Shown: positions 56,996-64,000 of the stretch, in pieces | Position numbering within the stretch: the first letter of the stretch is position 1 | How the letters are laid out: each line of letters starts with the position of its first letter | Assembly (NCBI RefSeq): GCF_001460635.1 | Contig: NZ_LN907858.1 | Span: 434,001 to 498,000, forward strand | DNA from: Helicobacter typhlonius | GTDB taxonomy: Bacteria; Campylobacterota; Campylobacteria; Campylobacterales; Helicobacteraceae | Reading direction: 5' to 3' | DNA length: 64,000 bases | Translations under genes and position numbers: made by a program | The notes under the pieces: generated by a model | The model's input: the letters and a program-made list of their open reading frames with translations, nothing else | Databases searched by the model: none | Told to the model about the DNA's origin: nothing

Positions 56996-57420
56996 TGGTG
57001 CTGCTTTATATGTGGCTCAAGCAGGGAATATCTGATTTTGATAATTTAGTTTTAGCCATTACTTGGATTTTTTATTTTATCATTATGCCTTTTATTATCA
57101 GTATGTTGAATAAAACAGAGTTTTTCAATGCTATATTTTATGCTATGGATTATTACGATTTTATTAGGCACAACTTGTGCGATTTTATATTTTGGGTGGG
57201 ATTGGCTTTTGTTGCTAAATATTGCAGCCACAGGGATAACAACAATTACTCTAACTTTACTCCCTGTTTTAAACACAGATTCTAAGCATAAAATGAATAT
57301 TCTAGAATCTCTTTTTGTATTTCTTATATTCTGTATTATATTTGTAGATAATGTAATTGCTAGTCCATTTTTTATTTTATTTTATGGCACTTCATTAATT
57401 GGTCTTGGGGGTAGATAATG
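56995..57420 (+). pseudogene. membrane protein of cassette 1, apparently frameshifted
   Basis: One frame starts at 56995 with two hydrophobic helices (LVLAITWIFYFIIMPFIISM) and a second, shifted frame from 57128 carries the continuing helices (IITILLGTTCAILYFGWDW, NIAATGITTITLTLLPVL, FVFLIFCIIFVDNVIASPFF) to 57420. Neither alone looks complete, and the change of frame around 57125-57150 suggests one gene of about 140 residues with a frameshift. Alternatively they are two overlapping short genes. No known family. Its end overlaps the next start (TAATG). Confidence 0.45.
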
Positions 57421-57636
57421 CAAACTACCATCAAACAATCAGCGCAACAAAACAAATACTACATCATCAATCAAAATTACCAAGACTACCAAAATTACAA
57501 GAAAACCTTTAACAAAGGCTTAAACTTTAGAGTTTTTTCTAAGGATAAAACAAATGATAAAATTCATAAAGGATTCTATATTCTAAAAGTGCCTGAAGAT
57601 AAGGCTACACAAACATATTTTAAGGTGGAAATATGA
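57418..57636 (+). CDS. small cassette protein, copy 2
   Basis: 72 residues. The last 45 contain YKKTFNKGLNFRVFSKDK, TNDKIHKGFYILKVPED and TYFKVEI, nearly identical to copy 3 at 58024. The first 27 are Gln/Asn/Tyr-rich. No membrane segment, no signal peptide, no recognised domain. The start overlaps the preceding stop and the stop overlaps the next start (ATGA), so this is tightly coupled. Function unknown; the pairing with a membrane protein recalls toxin-immunity or tail-tip cassettes, but nothing in the sequence proves that. Confidence 0.6.
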   Translation: MQTTIKQSAQQNKYYIINQNYQDYQNYKKTFNKGLNFRVFSKDKTNDKIHKGFYILKVPEDKATQTYFKVEI

Positions 57637-58037
57637 TTTGGTTGATATTAACGCCATCATTTTGGTTTATAATAACTATTCTTGCTTATATAGCTTACAC
57701 TGTTAAAAATAAGGAATTTTTAGCTTTTACTTTAACTCCTGCTTTTTGGAAAAGTTTTTTCTTGGGATTTTTTGTAGGATTTTTTTTGGGTGGAATTTTG
57801 TCTTTTGAGTTACCACTTTTCATACTTTCTATTGTATTTTCTATTGTATTTTCTATACTCAAGGCTATTTTTCGTTCACAAAAAATAGTTATTTTAGACA
57901 CAAAGAAGAAACATCAACGAATAAATTTTGCTTTTATGTGTGGTATGGGTATTCCATTTGTATCTTCAATTATTTTTTCCTTTCCTATTGCGTTCATTCT
58001 TTATTTCCTTGACAATAATAAACATGTATTCTTTTGA
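57633..58037 (+). CDS. membrane protein of cassette 2
   Basis: 134 residues with four hydrophobic helices: IWLILTPSFWFIITILAYIA, FFLGFFVGFFLGGILSFELP, LFILSIVFSIVFSILKAIF and VSSIIFSFPIAFILYFL. A short basic loop with KKKHQRINF lies before the last. No known family. It is coupled to the small protein before it (ATGA) and overlaps the next small protein by 14 bases in another frame. Base composition is visibly poorer in GC than in flanking nifU and the CoA-binding gene. Confidence 0.55.
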   Translation: MIWLILTPSFWFIITILAYIAYTVKNKEFLAFTLTPAFWKSFFLGFFVGFFLGGILSFELPLFILSIVFSIVFSILKAIFRSQKIVILDTKKKHQRINFAFMCGMGIPFVSSIIFSFPIAFILYFLDNNKHVFF

Positions 58038-58179
58038 CTACTATAAAACCTTTAACAAAGGCTTAAACTTTAGAGTCTTCTCAAAAGATAAAACAAATGA
58101 TAAGATTCATAAAGGATTCTATGTGCTGAAAGTGCCTGAAGATAAGAATACACAAGAATATTTTAAGATGGAGTTGTGA
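58024..58179 (+). CDS. small cassette protein, copy 3
   Basis: 51 residues starting MYSFDYYKTFNKGLNFRVFS and ending LKVPEDKNTQEYFKMEL. It matches copy 2 over 44 residues with only a handful of changes, so the two are recent duplicates. It begins inside the 3' end of the membrane gene of cassette 2. The N-terminal Gln/Asn-rich part of copy 2 is missing. Its stop (TGA) touches the next ATG. Confidence 0.6.
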   Translation: MYSFDYYKTFNKGLNFRVFSKDKTNDKIHKGFYVLKVPEDKNTQEYFKMEL

Positions 58180-58617
58180 ATGCTTACCGCGATAATAATA
58201 CTACTTTGCATTTTATGTGTATTCCTAATCCTAAAAATTAGAAAATGCTTCTTGAAACTTCTAAAAGATAATGACTTTTTGTATTTTATCAAGAGTAGAT
58301 GTATTTATTTAAGTTCTTTTATTGGAAGCTTTATGTTTCCCATTATACAAGCTGTGTGGATAATGATAATGATGAATGGAGATAAACAAGGCTATATTAT
58401 TGCATTATACTTTCATACATTGTTTTCAATCGTTGTTTTCATATTTTTTCTGCTTTATTTTTTGAAAAAAAGACGTTTATTATGTGGATTTACAAAAAAG
58501 AGATTAAGATATTTTTTTGTGAATACCCTATTAGTATTTGCCTCATATATTGTTTTGCTCCCCATATTTTGGTTTATTTTTGGTTTATTTTCAGTGTTTT
58601 ACTACGCTTGGCGTTAG
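58180..58617 (+). CDS. membrane protein of cassette 3
   Basis: 145 residues with four hydrophobic stretches: AIIILLCILCVFLILKI, SSFIGSFMFPIIQAVWIM, LFSIVVFIFFLLYFL and TLLVFASYIVLLPIFWFIF. No recognised family, and not evidently similar to the membrane protein of cassette 2 beyond topology and the K/R-rich cytoplasmic loop. Right after its stop another cassette-like start appears (MKINQIYPLYIH) but is cut short. Confidence 0.55.
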   Translation: MLTAIIILLCILCVFLILKIRKCFLKLLKDNDFLYFIKSRCIYLSSFIGSFMFPIIQAVWIMIMMNGDKQGYIIALYFHTLFSIVVFIFFLLYFLKKRRLLCGFTKKRLRYFFVNTLLVFASYIVLLPIFWFIFGLFSVFYYAWR

Positions 58618-58789
58618 GCTTTAAATGAAAATTAATCAAATCTACCCTCTCTACATACATTGTTTCTTTCAAATCTGGTGTAATGCCTAACTGCAATGTT
58701 ACTAAAGATATAACACCACCAATCCACATAATTACATTTATTAAATGAAAAGTTTTTAATATTTTCATACCTTTATTGCCTAACTTCAT
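58574..58789 (-). pseudogene. truncated membrane protein gene at the island edge
   Basis: On the minus strand an ATG with a strong GGAGG site starts MKLGNKGMKILKTFHLINVI, then MWIGGVISLVTLQLG and ITPDLKETMYVE. This looks like the start of a genuine multi-helix protein (a K-x-x-H-x-x-x-x-x-W-x-G-G helix pattern is seen in DUF2269- and CopD-like membrane families). It breaks off where the plus-strand cassette sequence begins near 58650 and runs to a stop at 58574. I read it as a host gene cut by arrival of the island. Confidence 0.4.
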
Positions 58790-58936
58790 AATCGTAACCT
58801 CCACATTTAAAATTCAATTGATTTTAGCGCAAAAGACAGAAAAACGCTCACTTCACCAAAAATTACAATAAAATATATTAAAATTATTTGTAATTTTTGG
58901 CACTTCATATCTCAAACTTTCGCCAAAGGAGTTCAT
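58790..58936. other. gap between truncated gene and CoA-binding gene
   Basis: AT-rich, with AATATATTAAAATTATTTG upstream of the CoA-binding gene. Promoter elements for both directions may lie here; none is strong. Confidence 0.35.
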
Positions 58937-59410
58937 ATGAGCCAACATCTTAACGATGAAGCAAAGTATAAGATTCTATGTAATGCAAAGACCATAGTCA
59001 TCGTGGGCTTAAGCCCTAATGAGTATAAGCCAAGCTATGAAGTAGCACAATATCTTATTGAAAATGGCTATAATATTATCCCTATTTATCCACGAGGTGG
59101 GGAGATTCTAGGCTGTAAAGTCTATACCTCACTGCCCCAAGCTCTACAATCCCTCGCACACGATAATCAAAAATGCGACATCATCAATATTTTTAGAAAA
59201 AGCGAGGCACTGCCTGTAGTGCTAGATGAGGTTTGTGCGCTCAAACATAACAACGCTTATGACACGATTTTTTCGTCTAGTCTTTGTGTATGGGTGCAGC
59301 TAGGACTCACAAGCCAAGAAGCGAGGCAAAAGGCGCAAGAATGCAATATTTTATATGAGGAAGATAGCTGTATTAAGCTCGAACATCAAAGGCTTTTTGC
59401 GCTTAAATAG
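58937..59410 (+). CDS. CoA-binding (YccU-type) protein
   Basis: 157 residues forming a single Rossmann-type CoA-binding domain. VIVGLSPNEYKPSYEVAQYL near the start, IIPIYPRGGEILGCKVYTSL, CDIINIFRKSEALPVVLDE, and VWVQLGLTSQEARQKAQE are family features. The cellular role is not known for this group; some bind CoA to regulate metabolism. It follows AAAGGAG. It is the first ordinary gene after the island. Confidence 0.9.
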   Translation: MSQHLNDEAKYKILCNAKTIVIVGLSPNEYKPSYEVAQYLIENGYNIIPIYPRGGEILGCKVYTSLPQALQSLAHDNQKCDIINIFRKSEALPVVLDEVCALKHNNAYDTIFSSSLCVWVQLGLTSQEARQKAQECNILYEEDSCIKLEHQRLFALK

Positions 59411-59596
59411 TGCTAGATTTAAAAAATATCAAGTGAATTAGTTTAGTTAAGCAGTTGCGAGGATAAAATTCGTGTCGTGTTATAAAATACAACACAAAAT
59501 CAATAGAATCTAGTAGAACTTGTGCTTTTTTAATGTGCCAAAAGCTAGTGGCAGGTTGCCACAACCCTACCACAAACCACAGACTCTATCGTGTTT
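59411..59596. other. convergent gap between CoA-binding gene and rpsR
   Basis: Two stem-loops are visible. GTGTTATAAAATACAACAC at 59477-59495 is a possible bidirectional terminator with A/T-rich flanks. GTGGCA-GGT-TGCCAC at 59548-59562 is a perfect six-pair hairpin without a T run. No gene is seen. Confidence 0.35.
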
Positions 59597-59851
59597 TTAG
59601 AATTTAAAAGGAGATTCAACAACCTTTTTTCTATCCACGATATAGGGGATAAGTGCCATATGTCTTGCGCGTTTAATCGCCACCTCTACGCGCTCTTGCC
59701 AACGTTTTGTATTGCCTGTAAGACGTCTTGGCATAATCTTGTATCGCTCTGATAGAGAATGCTTGAGCATATCTATATCCTTGTAGTCGATAAATTCAAG
59801 CTTCGCCTCTGTGTATCGGCAGTATCGTTTTGAGTATTTTTTCTTTTCCAT
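59597..59851 (-). CDS. rpsR: 30S ribosomal protein S18
   Basis: 84 residues. [20 protein letters not shown], then [19 protein letters not shown] and [13 protein letters not shown] are the S18 core. It pairs with S6 on the 30S platform. It ends the rpsF-ssb-rpsR operon, 28 bases after ssb. Confidence 0.98.
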   Translation of the reverse strand: MEKKKYSKRYCRYTEAKLEFIDYKDIDMLKHSLSERYKIMPRRLTGNTKRWQERVEVAIKRARHMALIPYIVDRKKVVESPFKF

Positions 59852-59879
59852 AATTGCTCCTTAGTATGATATGAGAAGA

Positions 59880-60413
59880 TTAGAAAGGTATTTCATCTTC
59901 ATCGATATTGATTTCAGGGATATTTTGCGTGTAGTTTCCTGCTGCCGCATTACCACCGCCATAATTCCCACCATTGTTATAGCCACCACTATTATAACTA
60001 GTGCCATAATTTTGTGCCTGATTGTTGTTGCCATATGAAGCATTGCCACCATATTCACCCTGCGTGAAGTTTGCGCTATCTCCTGTTGGTTTGCTATCAA
60101 GCATTTGCATAGTTTCTGCTGTAATGGTGTGTTTGCTCCTTTTCGCACCGCTTTGGTCGCTCCAAGTTTCATAAGTCAAACGCCCTTCAATAAGCACCTT
60201 ACTGCCTTTACGCAAATATTGATTTGCTATTTCAGCACTCCTGCCAAAAAGCTTCACATCGACAAAGCATACTTCCTCGCCTTGAGAGCCGTCTTGCTTT
60301 TTGAATCTGCGATTACTTGCTAAACCGATAGTCGCTAGAGCACTTCCACTAGGCAAATATCTTAGTTCCACATCACGCGTGAGATTTCCTAGCATAATTA
60401 CCTTATTATACAT
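59880..60413 (-). CDS. ssb: single-stranded DNA-binding protein
   Basis: 177 residues: an OB-fold ([40 protein letters not shown]), a Gly/Asn/Tyr-rich linker around 110-165, and the conserved acidic tip DEDEIPF that recruits replication proteins. It sits between rpsF and rpsR, as in many bacteria. Confidence 0.98.
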   Translation of the reverse strand: MYNKVIMLGNLTRDVELRYLPSGSALATIGLASNRRFKKQDGSQGEEVCFVDVKLFGRSAEIANQYLRKGSKVLIEGRLTYETWSDQSGAKRSKHTITAETMQMLDSKPTGDSANFTQGEYGGNASYGNNNQAQNYGTSYNSGGYNNGGNYGGGNAAAGNYTQNIPEINIDEDEIPF

Positions 60414-60431
60414 TTGGCGTCCTTTGCTAGA

Positions 60432-60842
60432 TTATTGAGAATCCTCTTGTGTGGCTTGTGCCGAGACTTCCTCTTTTGCAGCTTTTTGAGCTTTTGGCTT
60501 GTCTGTCTTACCATTTGCCTTATTGACGAGGCTTTGCCACGCTTTTTGTTCTTTTTTATTTTCGTATTTAATGACGATAAAGCGCAAAACATTTTCATTG
60601 ATGCGATAATTGCGCTCAATCTCCTTAATCAACTGCGGTTGTGCTTTGAAATAAATCACATAGTAATATCCGCGCTTATTCTTTTTGATTTCATAAGCGA
60701 GGTTACGCATACCCATATCAAGGCAAGTTTCAATCTCGCCACCATTTTTGCTAATCACATCTTTAAAAAATGTAATCTGTGTCTTTATCTCTTCTTCTAC
60801 AAGCGTAGGCTTCAAGATAAACATCGTTTCGTAGAATTTCAT
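60432..60842 (-). CDS. rpsF: 30S ribosomal protein S6
   Basis: 136 residues: [18 protein letters not shown] at the start, then [20 protein letters not shown]. The Ala/Lys/Gln-rich tail from about 110 is longer than in E. coli and probably disordered. It opens the rpsF-ssb-rpsR operon, 76 bases after holA. Confidence 0.97.
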   Translation of the reverse strand: MKFYETMFILKPTLVEEEIKTQITFFKDVISKNGGEIETCLDMGMRNLAYEIKKNKRGYYYVIYFKAQPQLIKEIERNYRINENVLRFIVIKYENKKEQKAWQSLVNKANGKTDKPKAQKAAKEEVSAQATQEDSQ

Positions 60843-60918
60843 TTAAGCTCCTTTTGGTGTAACCGCCCTTTCTCGCGCTGCAAGACAGCATAGAAAGAGC
60901 AAGGTGTGAGGGCGGATT

Positions 60919-61920
60919 CTATCTTATCATTTCTTGAATTTTGATTAAAGTATTCATAGATTGCCTTTGCTTACCTTTGCTTACCTCATATCGCCACGAT
61001 GAGAGAAGCTCAAAAATCGCGATATATTCTATTTCCCTAAGGCGAATGCAATAACGTGTCAAGCGTGTAGCAGTGTCCAGAGGTGGCGGATATCCTAGAA
61101 TCTCCTTTGCGTTTGGAGTGCCCTTAATACGAATAAAGGCATAAAACAAAAAGAGCTGATAAAAAAATCTTTGAATCTCACTAATCATTGCTATTTCATT
61201 AATGCCCTCATCATAAATACTTTGCAGGATTTCTATAAAAGGTTTTTTATCCATAATCGCATAGCACAGCTCACTTACGCTAAAACTCGCTATGCCATCA
61301 CAGAGCAGATTCACATCATTTGGTTCAAGCGGTTTGTCTTTATAGACAATAAATTTTTCTAATTCACTAAGCGCAAGGGCAATATCGCTATTTTGCAAAA
61401 GTAGGATTTGGTTTAGAATCTTATCATTTGCTTTTAATCCCAGCTCTTTGCTCCTTTGACGCATAAACTCCATACACTCGCCAATAGTTGGCTCAAAAAA
61501 TCGCACTTCTACAAGGCTATCTTTAGGAATCTTTGGGTGTTTGAAATGCCCCGCACATACCTTGCAATCTCTTGCATAATCGGTTTGAGATTTATTTGGG
61601 GCTTGGTAATACTCTATGATGAGCGCATTTTGGGTATTGTGGCAAAGAGATTCGAGAAACAGCCCCACATCAGCCTTGTTGAGTTTATGATTAATTTTTA
61701 GCACTACAAGTGAGCTAGAGCCAAAAAGTGAGCCTTGTGAAAGCAAAGCATTGATATTATTTGTATTATATTCATCAAAGTAAAAAGTTATCTTTTCCTC
61801 ACTTTTTAAACAATGAGCAATTTTTCTACTATAATAGCCCACTAAAAAGCTATTACCATATAAAAAACTCACGCGTGGAGCGGATTGTTTTAAGAGCGTA
61901 TCAAGTTTATCTTTATACAT
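60919..61920 (-). CDS. holA: DNA polymerase III delta subunit (HolA-like)
   Basis: 333 residues. It is the clamp-loader subunit that opens the beta clamp. Features include YKDKLDTLLKQSAPRVSFLY near the start, ISSKKIAHCL-like lysine-rich N-terminal helices, LALSELEKFIVYKDKP in the middle and the C-terminal helical domain. Divergent but consistent with HolA, and it lies between rnr and rpsF in the same place as the H. pylori homologue I recall. Confidence 0.82.
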   Translation of the reverse strand: MYKDKLDTLLKQSAPRVSFLYGNSFLVGYYSRKIAHCLKSEEKITFYFDEYNTNNINALLSQGSLFGSSSLVVLKINHKLNKADVGLFLESLCHNTQNALIIEYYQAPNKSQTDYARDCKVCAGHFKHPKIPKDSLVEVRFFEPTIGECMEFMRQRSKELGLKANDKILNQILLLQNSDIALALSELEKFIVYKDKPLEPNDVNLLCDGIASFSVSELCYAIMDKKPFIEILQSIYDEGINEIAMISEIQRFFYQLFLFYAFIRIKGTPNAKEILGYPPPLDTATRLTRYCIRLREIEYIAIFELLSSWRYEVSKGKQRQSMNTLIKIQEMIR

Positions 61921-62028
61921 TTATGTCCTTTAAGTTTTTAGAATCTGTGCGGTGTGGTAGATTTTCGCGGTAGATTCTGTGAGTTTTAAACCTTAACTTA
62001 GCTTGAGATTCTAGCATATTTCACGCCT

Positions 62029-64000
62029 TTATATTACCCTCGCATAAATGCTTCCTTTTGCTAAATCCACATCTACAATTTCAATATTCACTCTGCTAAA
62101 TCGTTTCAAGGAACAATCAAGCGTGATTTTAGCCTGTGGGAGCTTTTCTAGCGCAATGCAGTGAGATAGCTCATCAATCACAATGCCTTGGGTAATAATG
62201 CGCCCCTTTGCCAAAAGCTCCTCGCACAAACGGCACATTTTGAGCATAAAAAATTTATGCTCGATGTGTGTGAAATGCTTTTCTTGTGCATTTAGCATAG
62301 TGCTTATGATCTCTAAATCGCGTGTGAGGAAATCTATATTTTTTTGCTTATGCAATATAGCCTTTAAGATTCTATGCACGATAATATCGCTATATCGGCG
62401 AATGGGCGAGGTAAAATGCGTATAGCATTCAAAACCCAAACCAAAATGTCCAATATTATGCGTATTATAGGTGGCTTTTGATAGAGACTTAATAAGCAGT
62501 GAATCAAGCGTCTCTCGTAAAGATTCATCACATTCTGCTTGTAGAGTGGAAATAATCTCGTGAAGCTGTTTTGTCGGCGGGAGTGTGAATCCTAAATCCT
62601 CTAACTCGCACAAAAGTGCCTTAGTGCGTTTTGGCTGTGGGTGGATTCTAAAAAGTGCCTTAGGTGCGTTAGATTCTAACATCTTTGCACTCTCTTTGTT
62701 GGCTAAAAGCATTGATTCTTCAATGATACTATGGGCGAGTGTGTGCTTCAATACGCGCACATCGCGCACTTGCCCCATATCATCAAGCTCAAGGGTAATA
62801 TCTTTTGTGTGAAATTCATAGCCCTTTTGTAGTCTTTGTGCCTTGAGCTTTTGCGCATAGGGCATATATGCAAGAAGCCATTTTTGAATCTCCTTTGGTA
62901 AGGCTGATTTTTGCTTTGTCTTGCGTGATGTGCGAGCGGTGGTGGAGAGTGCGGATTCTAAAGAATGTTGAGAATCTGCGTAGGATTGTGTAAAAATATT
63001 ATTTTCGTGCAAAAATACCTCTACACATCCATAGCTGACATTTGCTTTAGCACTGATGAGTGCCTCAAAAAGGTTAGATTCACATATTTGCGCGTTTTTG
63101 TCGAGCTTTATTTGCCACACCATTGCAAGGCGGAGACAATCTTGCTTTAACGAGCAAATTCCACTGCTTAAGTCAAAAGGCAGCATAGGTAGCACTTTAT
63201 GCGGGAAATAGAGGCTAAATCCTCGCTCCCGAGCCTCTTTGTCTAGACTGCTTTCTATGCTAACATACTCACTCACATCGGCGATTGCAACATAGAGTGT
63301 GCGAGTCTTGCCATCAAAATAAATCGCATCATCGTGGTCGCGTGCATTCTCTGGGTCTATCACACAAAAAGGCAAATGGCTTAGATTCACACGATGTGGA
63401 TACATATTCGCGCATACTTCATCGCCAAAAGCCCCAGCAGTTTGCAAAGATTCTGCACTAAAATTTGTGCTTTTTGCGGTATCTAGCGCGATATACTCGT
63501 CAATTCTCGCATCATTGAGGACGCCAAAAACCTCCACAATATCGCCGCTTGCTTTTTCTACTTTTACTACACATTGAGGTGGCAGGGCGCGGAGGGATTT
63601 TTGAGAGACTTTGAGCGGGATACAAGCTTGTGTATGAAGCTCATAGGCTTGTATCTTGCCTCCCTTTTCCGTAAGTGTGGCTATGGCAAAGGGTTTCGCA
63701 CGATAGAGGACACTAATAAATCGCGCCTTGCCTTTTTTTGTGATTTTAGCAAGGACAATATCATTTTTTGCAAGAGCTAGGGGTGGTTGAATATCCTTTT
63801 TCTTTTTCACACCTTTTTTTGCCCTGCTTATGCGTTTATTTTGCTCTATGAGGAAATCTTCGCTATGCGTGTTGTTGAGGCTTTTGAGGAAGTATCGATG
63901 GGTTGGAGAAACATCAATAACACCTATGAGTAGATTGGGTTTTAAGGAGATAATGTTGTCACGCTCTTCTAGTATGCCAAGCTCTCTACAATGCTCTAGT
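62029..64000 (-). CDS. rnr: ribonuclease R, 5' end outside the window
   Basis: The frame is open from the right window edge to 62029 (at least 656 residues). A GTG at 63810 is in frame but the reading frame continues above it with sensible sequence (NLLIGVIDVSPTHRYFLKS), so the true start lies beyond. The RNB domain has PFCVIDPENARDHDDAIYFD with the four catalytic aspartates, LYVAIADVSEYV, and SLYFPHKVLPMLPFDLS; later comes HFTSPIRRYSDIIVHR. A short OB-like C-terminus replaces a full S1 domain. It degrades structured RNA 3' to 5'. Confidence 0.95.
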   Translation of the reverse strand, partial: LEHCRELGILEERDNIISLKPNLLIGVIDVSPTHRYFLKSLNNTHSEDFLIEQNKRISRAKKGVKKKKDIQPPLALAKNDIVLAKITKKGKARFISVLYRAKPFAIATLTEKGGKIQAYELHTQACIPLKVSQKSLRALPPQCVVKVEKASGDIVEVFGVLNDARIDEYIALDTAKSTNFSAESLQTAGAFGDEVCANMYPHRVNLSHLPFCVIDPENARDHDDAIYFDGKTRTLYVAIADVSEYVSIESSLDKEARERGFSLYFPHKVLPMLPFDLSSGICSLKQDCLRLAMVWQIKLDKNAQICESNLFEALISAKANVSYGCVEVFLHENNIFTQSYADSQHSLESALSTTARTSRKTKQKSALPKEIQKWLLAYMPYAQKLKAQRLQKGYEFHTKDITLELDDMGQVRDVRVLKHTLAHSIIEESMLLANKESAKMLESNAPKALFRIHPQPKRTKALLCELEDLGFTLPPTKQLHEIISTLQAECDESLRETLDSLLIKSLSKATYNTHNIGHFGLGFECYTHFTSPIRRYSDIIVHRILKAILHKQKNIDFLTRDLEIISTMLNAQEKHFTHIEHKFFMLKMCRLCEELLAKGRIITQGIVIDELSHCIALEKLPQAKITLDCSLKRFSRVNIEIVDVDLAKGSIYARVI

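Noticed and set aside
56549-58900. CRISPR repeat array near the cas9 relic
   Set aside because: I searched by eye for regularly spaced repeats of 25-40 bases and found none; the only repeats are the cassette gene copies.
59548-59562. Perfect hairpin GTGGCA-GGT-TGCCAC as a terminator
   Set aside because: No T run follows on either strand; kept only as a note in the gap.
63574-63810. RNase R start at the GTG 63810
   Set aside because: The frame continues upstream to the window edge with sensible protein sequence, so the real start is outside.

Overview
The window is a 64 kb piece of a low-GC epsilonproteobacterial chromosome, almost certainly an enterohepatic Helicobacter. Gene content and order match Helicobacter and Campylobacter. 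Examples are nth-fliN-fliO-tonB, ispDF followed by an HP1021-type orphan response regulator, proB-fmt-birA-parA-parB-ATP synthase-tol, tig-clpP-def and rpsF-ssb-rpsR. Features less usual for gastric species point to the enterohepatic group: thiC, a NikABDE-type ABC transporter next to a TonB-dependent receptor, and a type II-C cas9 trace. The species is not identified.

Layout. 1-5 kb: envelope protein, FeoA, endonuclease III and a flagellar switch/export group. 5-11 kb: thiC, ispDF, an HP1021-like regulator, pgpA, a transporter relic and a phosphoesterase. 11.4-15.4 kb: translation operon secG-frr-thrS-infC-rpmI-rplT. 15.6-19.1 kb: a Gtr-type glycosylation cluster whose first gene has a poly-G tract and a nonsense codon. 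19-20.3 kb: murB, fliQ and a selenocysteine tRNA. 20.5-35.4 kb: one long minus-strand block of slyD, cpoB, pal, tolB, tolA, tolR, tolQ, the F1Fo ATP synthase genes, parB, parA, birA, fmt and proB. 35.4-46.9 kb: GDP-fucose genes fcl and gmd, separated by a probable nickel-uptake locus (TonB-dependent receptor plus nikA, nikB, a nikC-nikD fusion, nikE) and a second poly-G-containing membrane glycosyltransferase. 47-52.6 kb: a csoR gene broken by a 46-bp duplication, comM, def, a degenerate GGDEF protein, clpP and tig. 52.7-56.5 kb: fliI, nifS, nifU. 56.6-58.8 kb: a scarred AT-rich island holding the first codons of a cas9 gene, a tandem array of small soluble/membrane protein pairs and a truncated gene. 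59-64 kb: CoA-binding protein, rpsR, ssb, rpsF, holA and RNase R, which runs off the window.

How the parts relate. Most of the window is conserved housekeeping. The variable points are the two phase-variable glycosyltransferases and GDP-fucose genes, which probably shape surface glycans; the nickel locus, which fits a microbe with urease or hydrogenase and a metal-binding SlyD; and the island after nifU, where a CRISPR-Cas9 locus seems to have been lost and replaced by an uncharacterised repeated two-gene cassette. That island is the best candidate for something undescribed. Several genes are broken here (birA frameshift, csoR duplication, the glycosyltransferase, a TSUP transporter relic). 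Some may be phase-variable states or assembly errors, which the sequence alone cannot settle.
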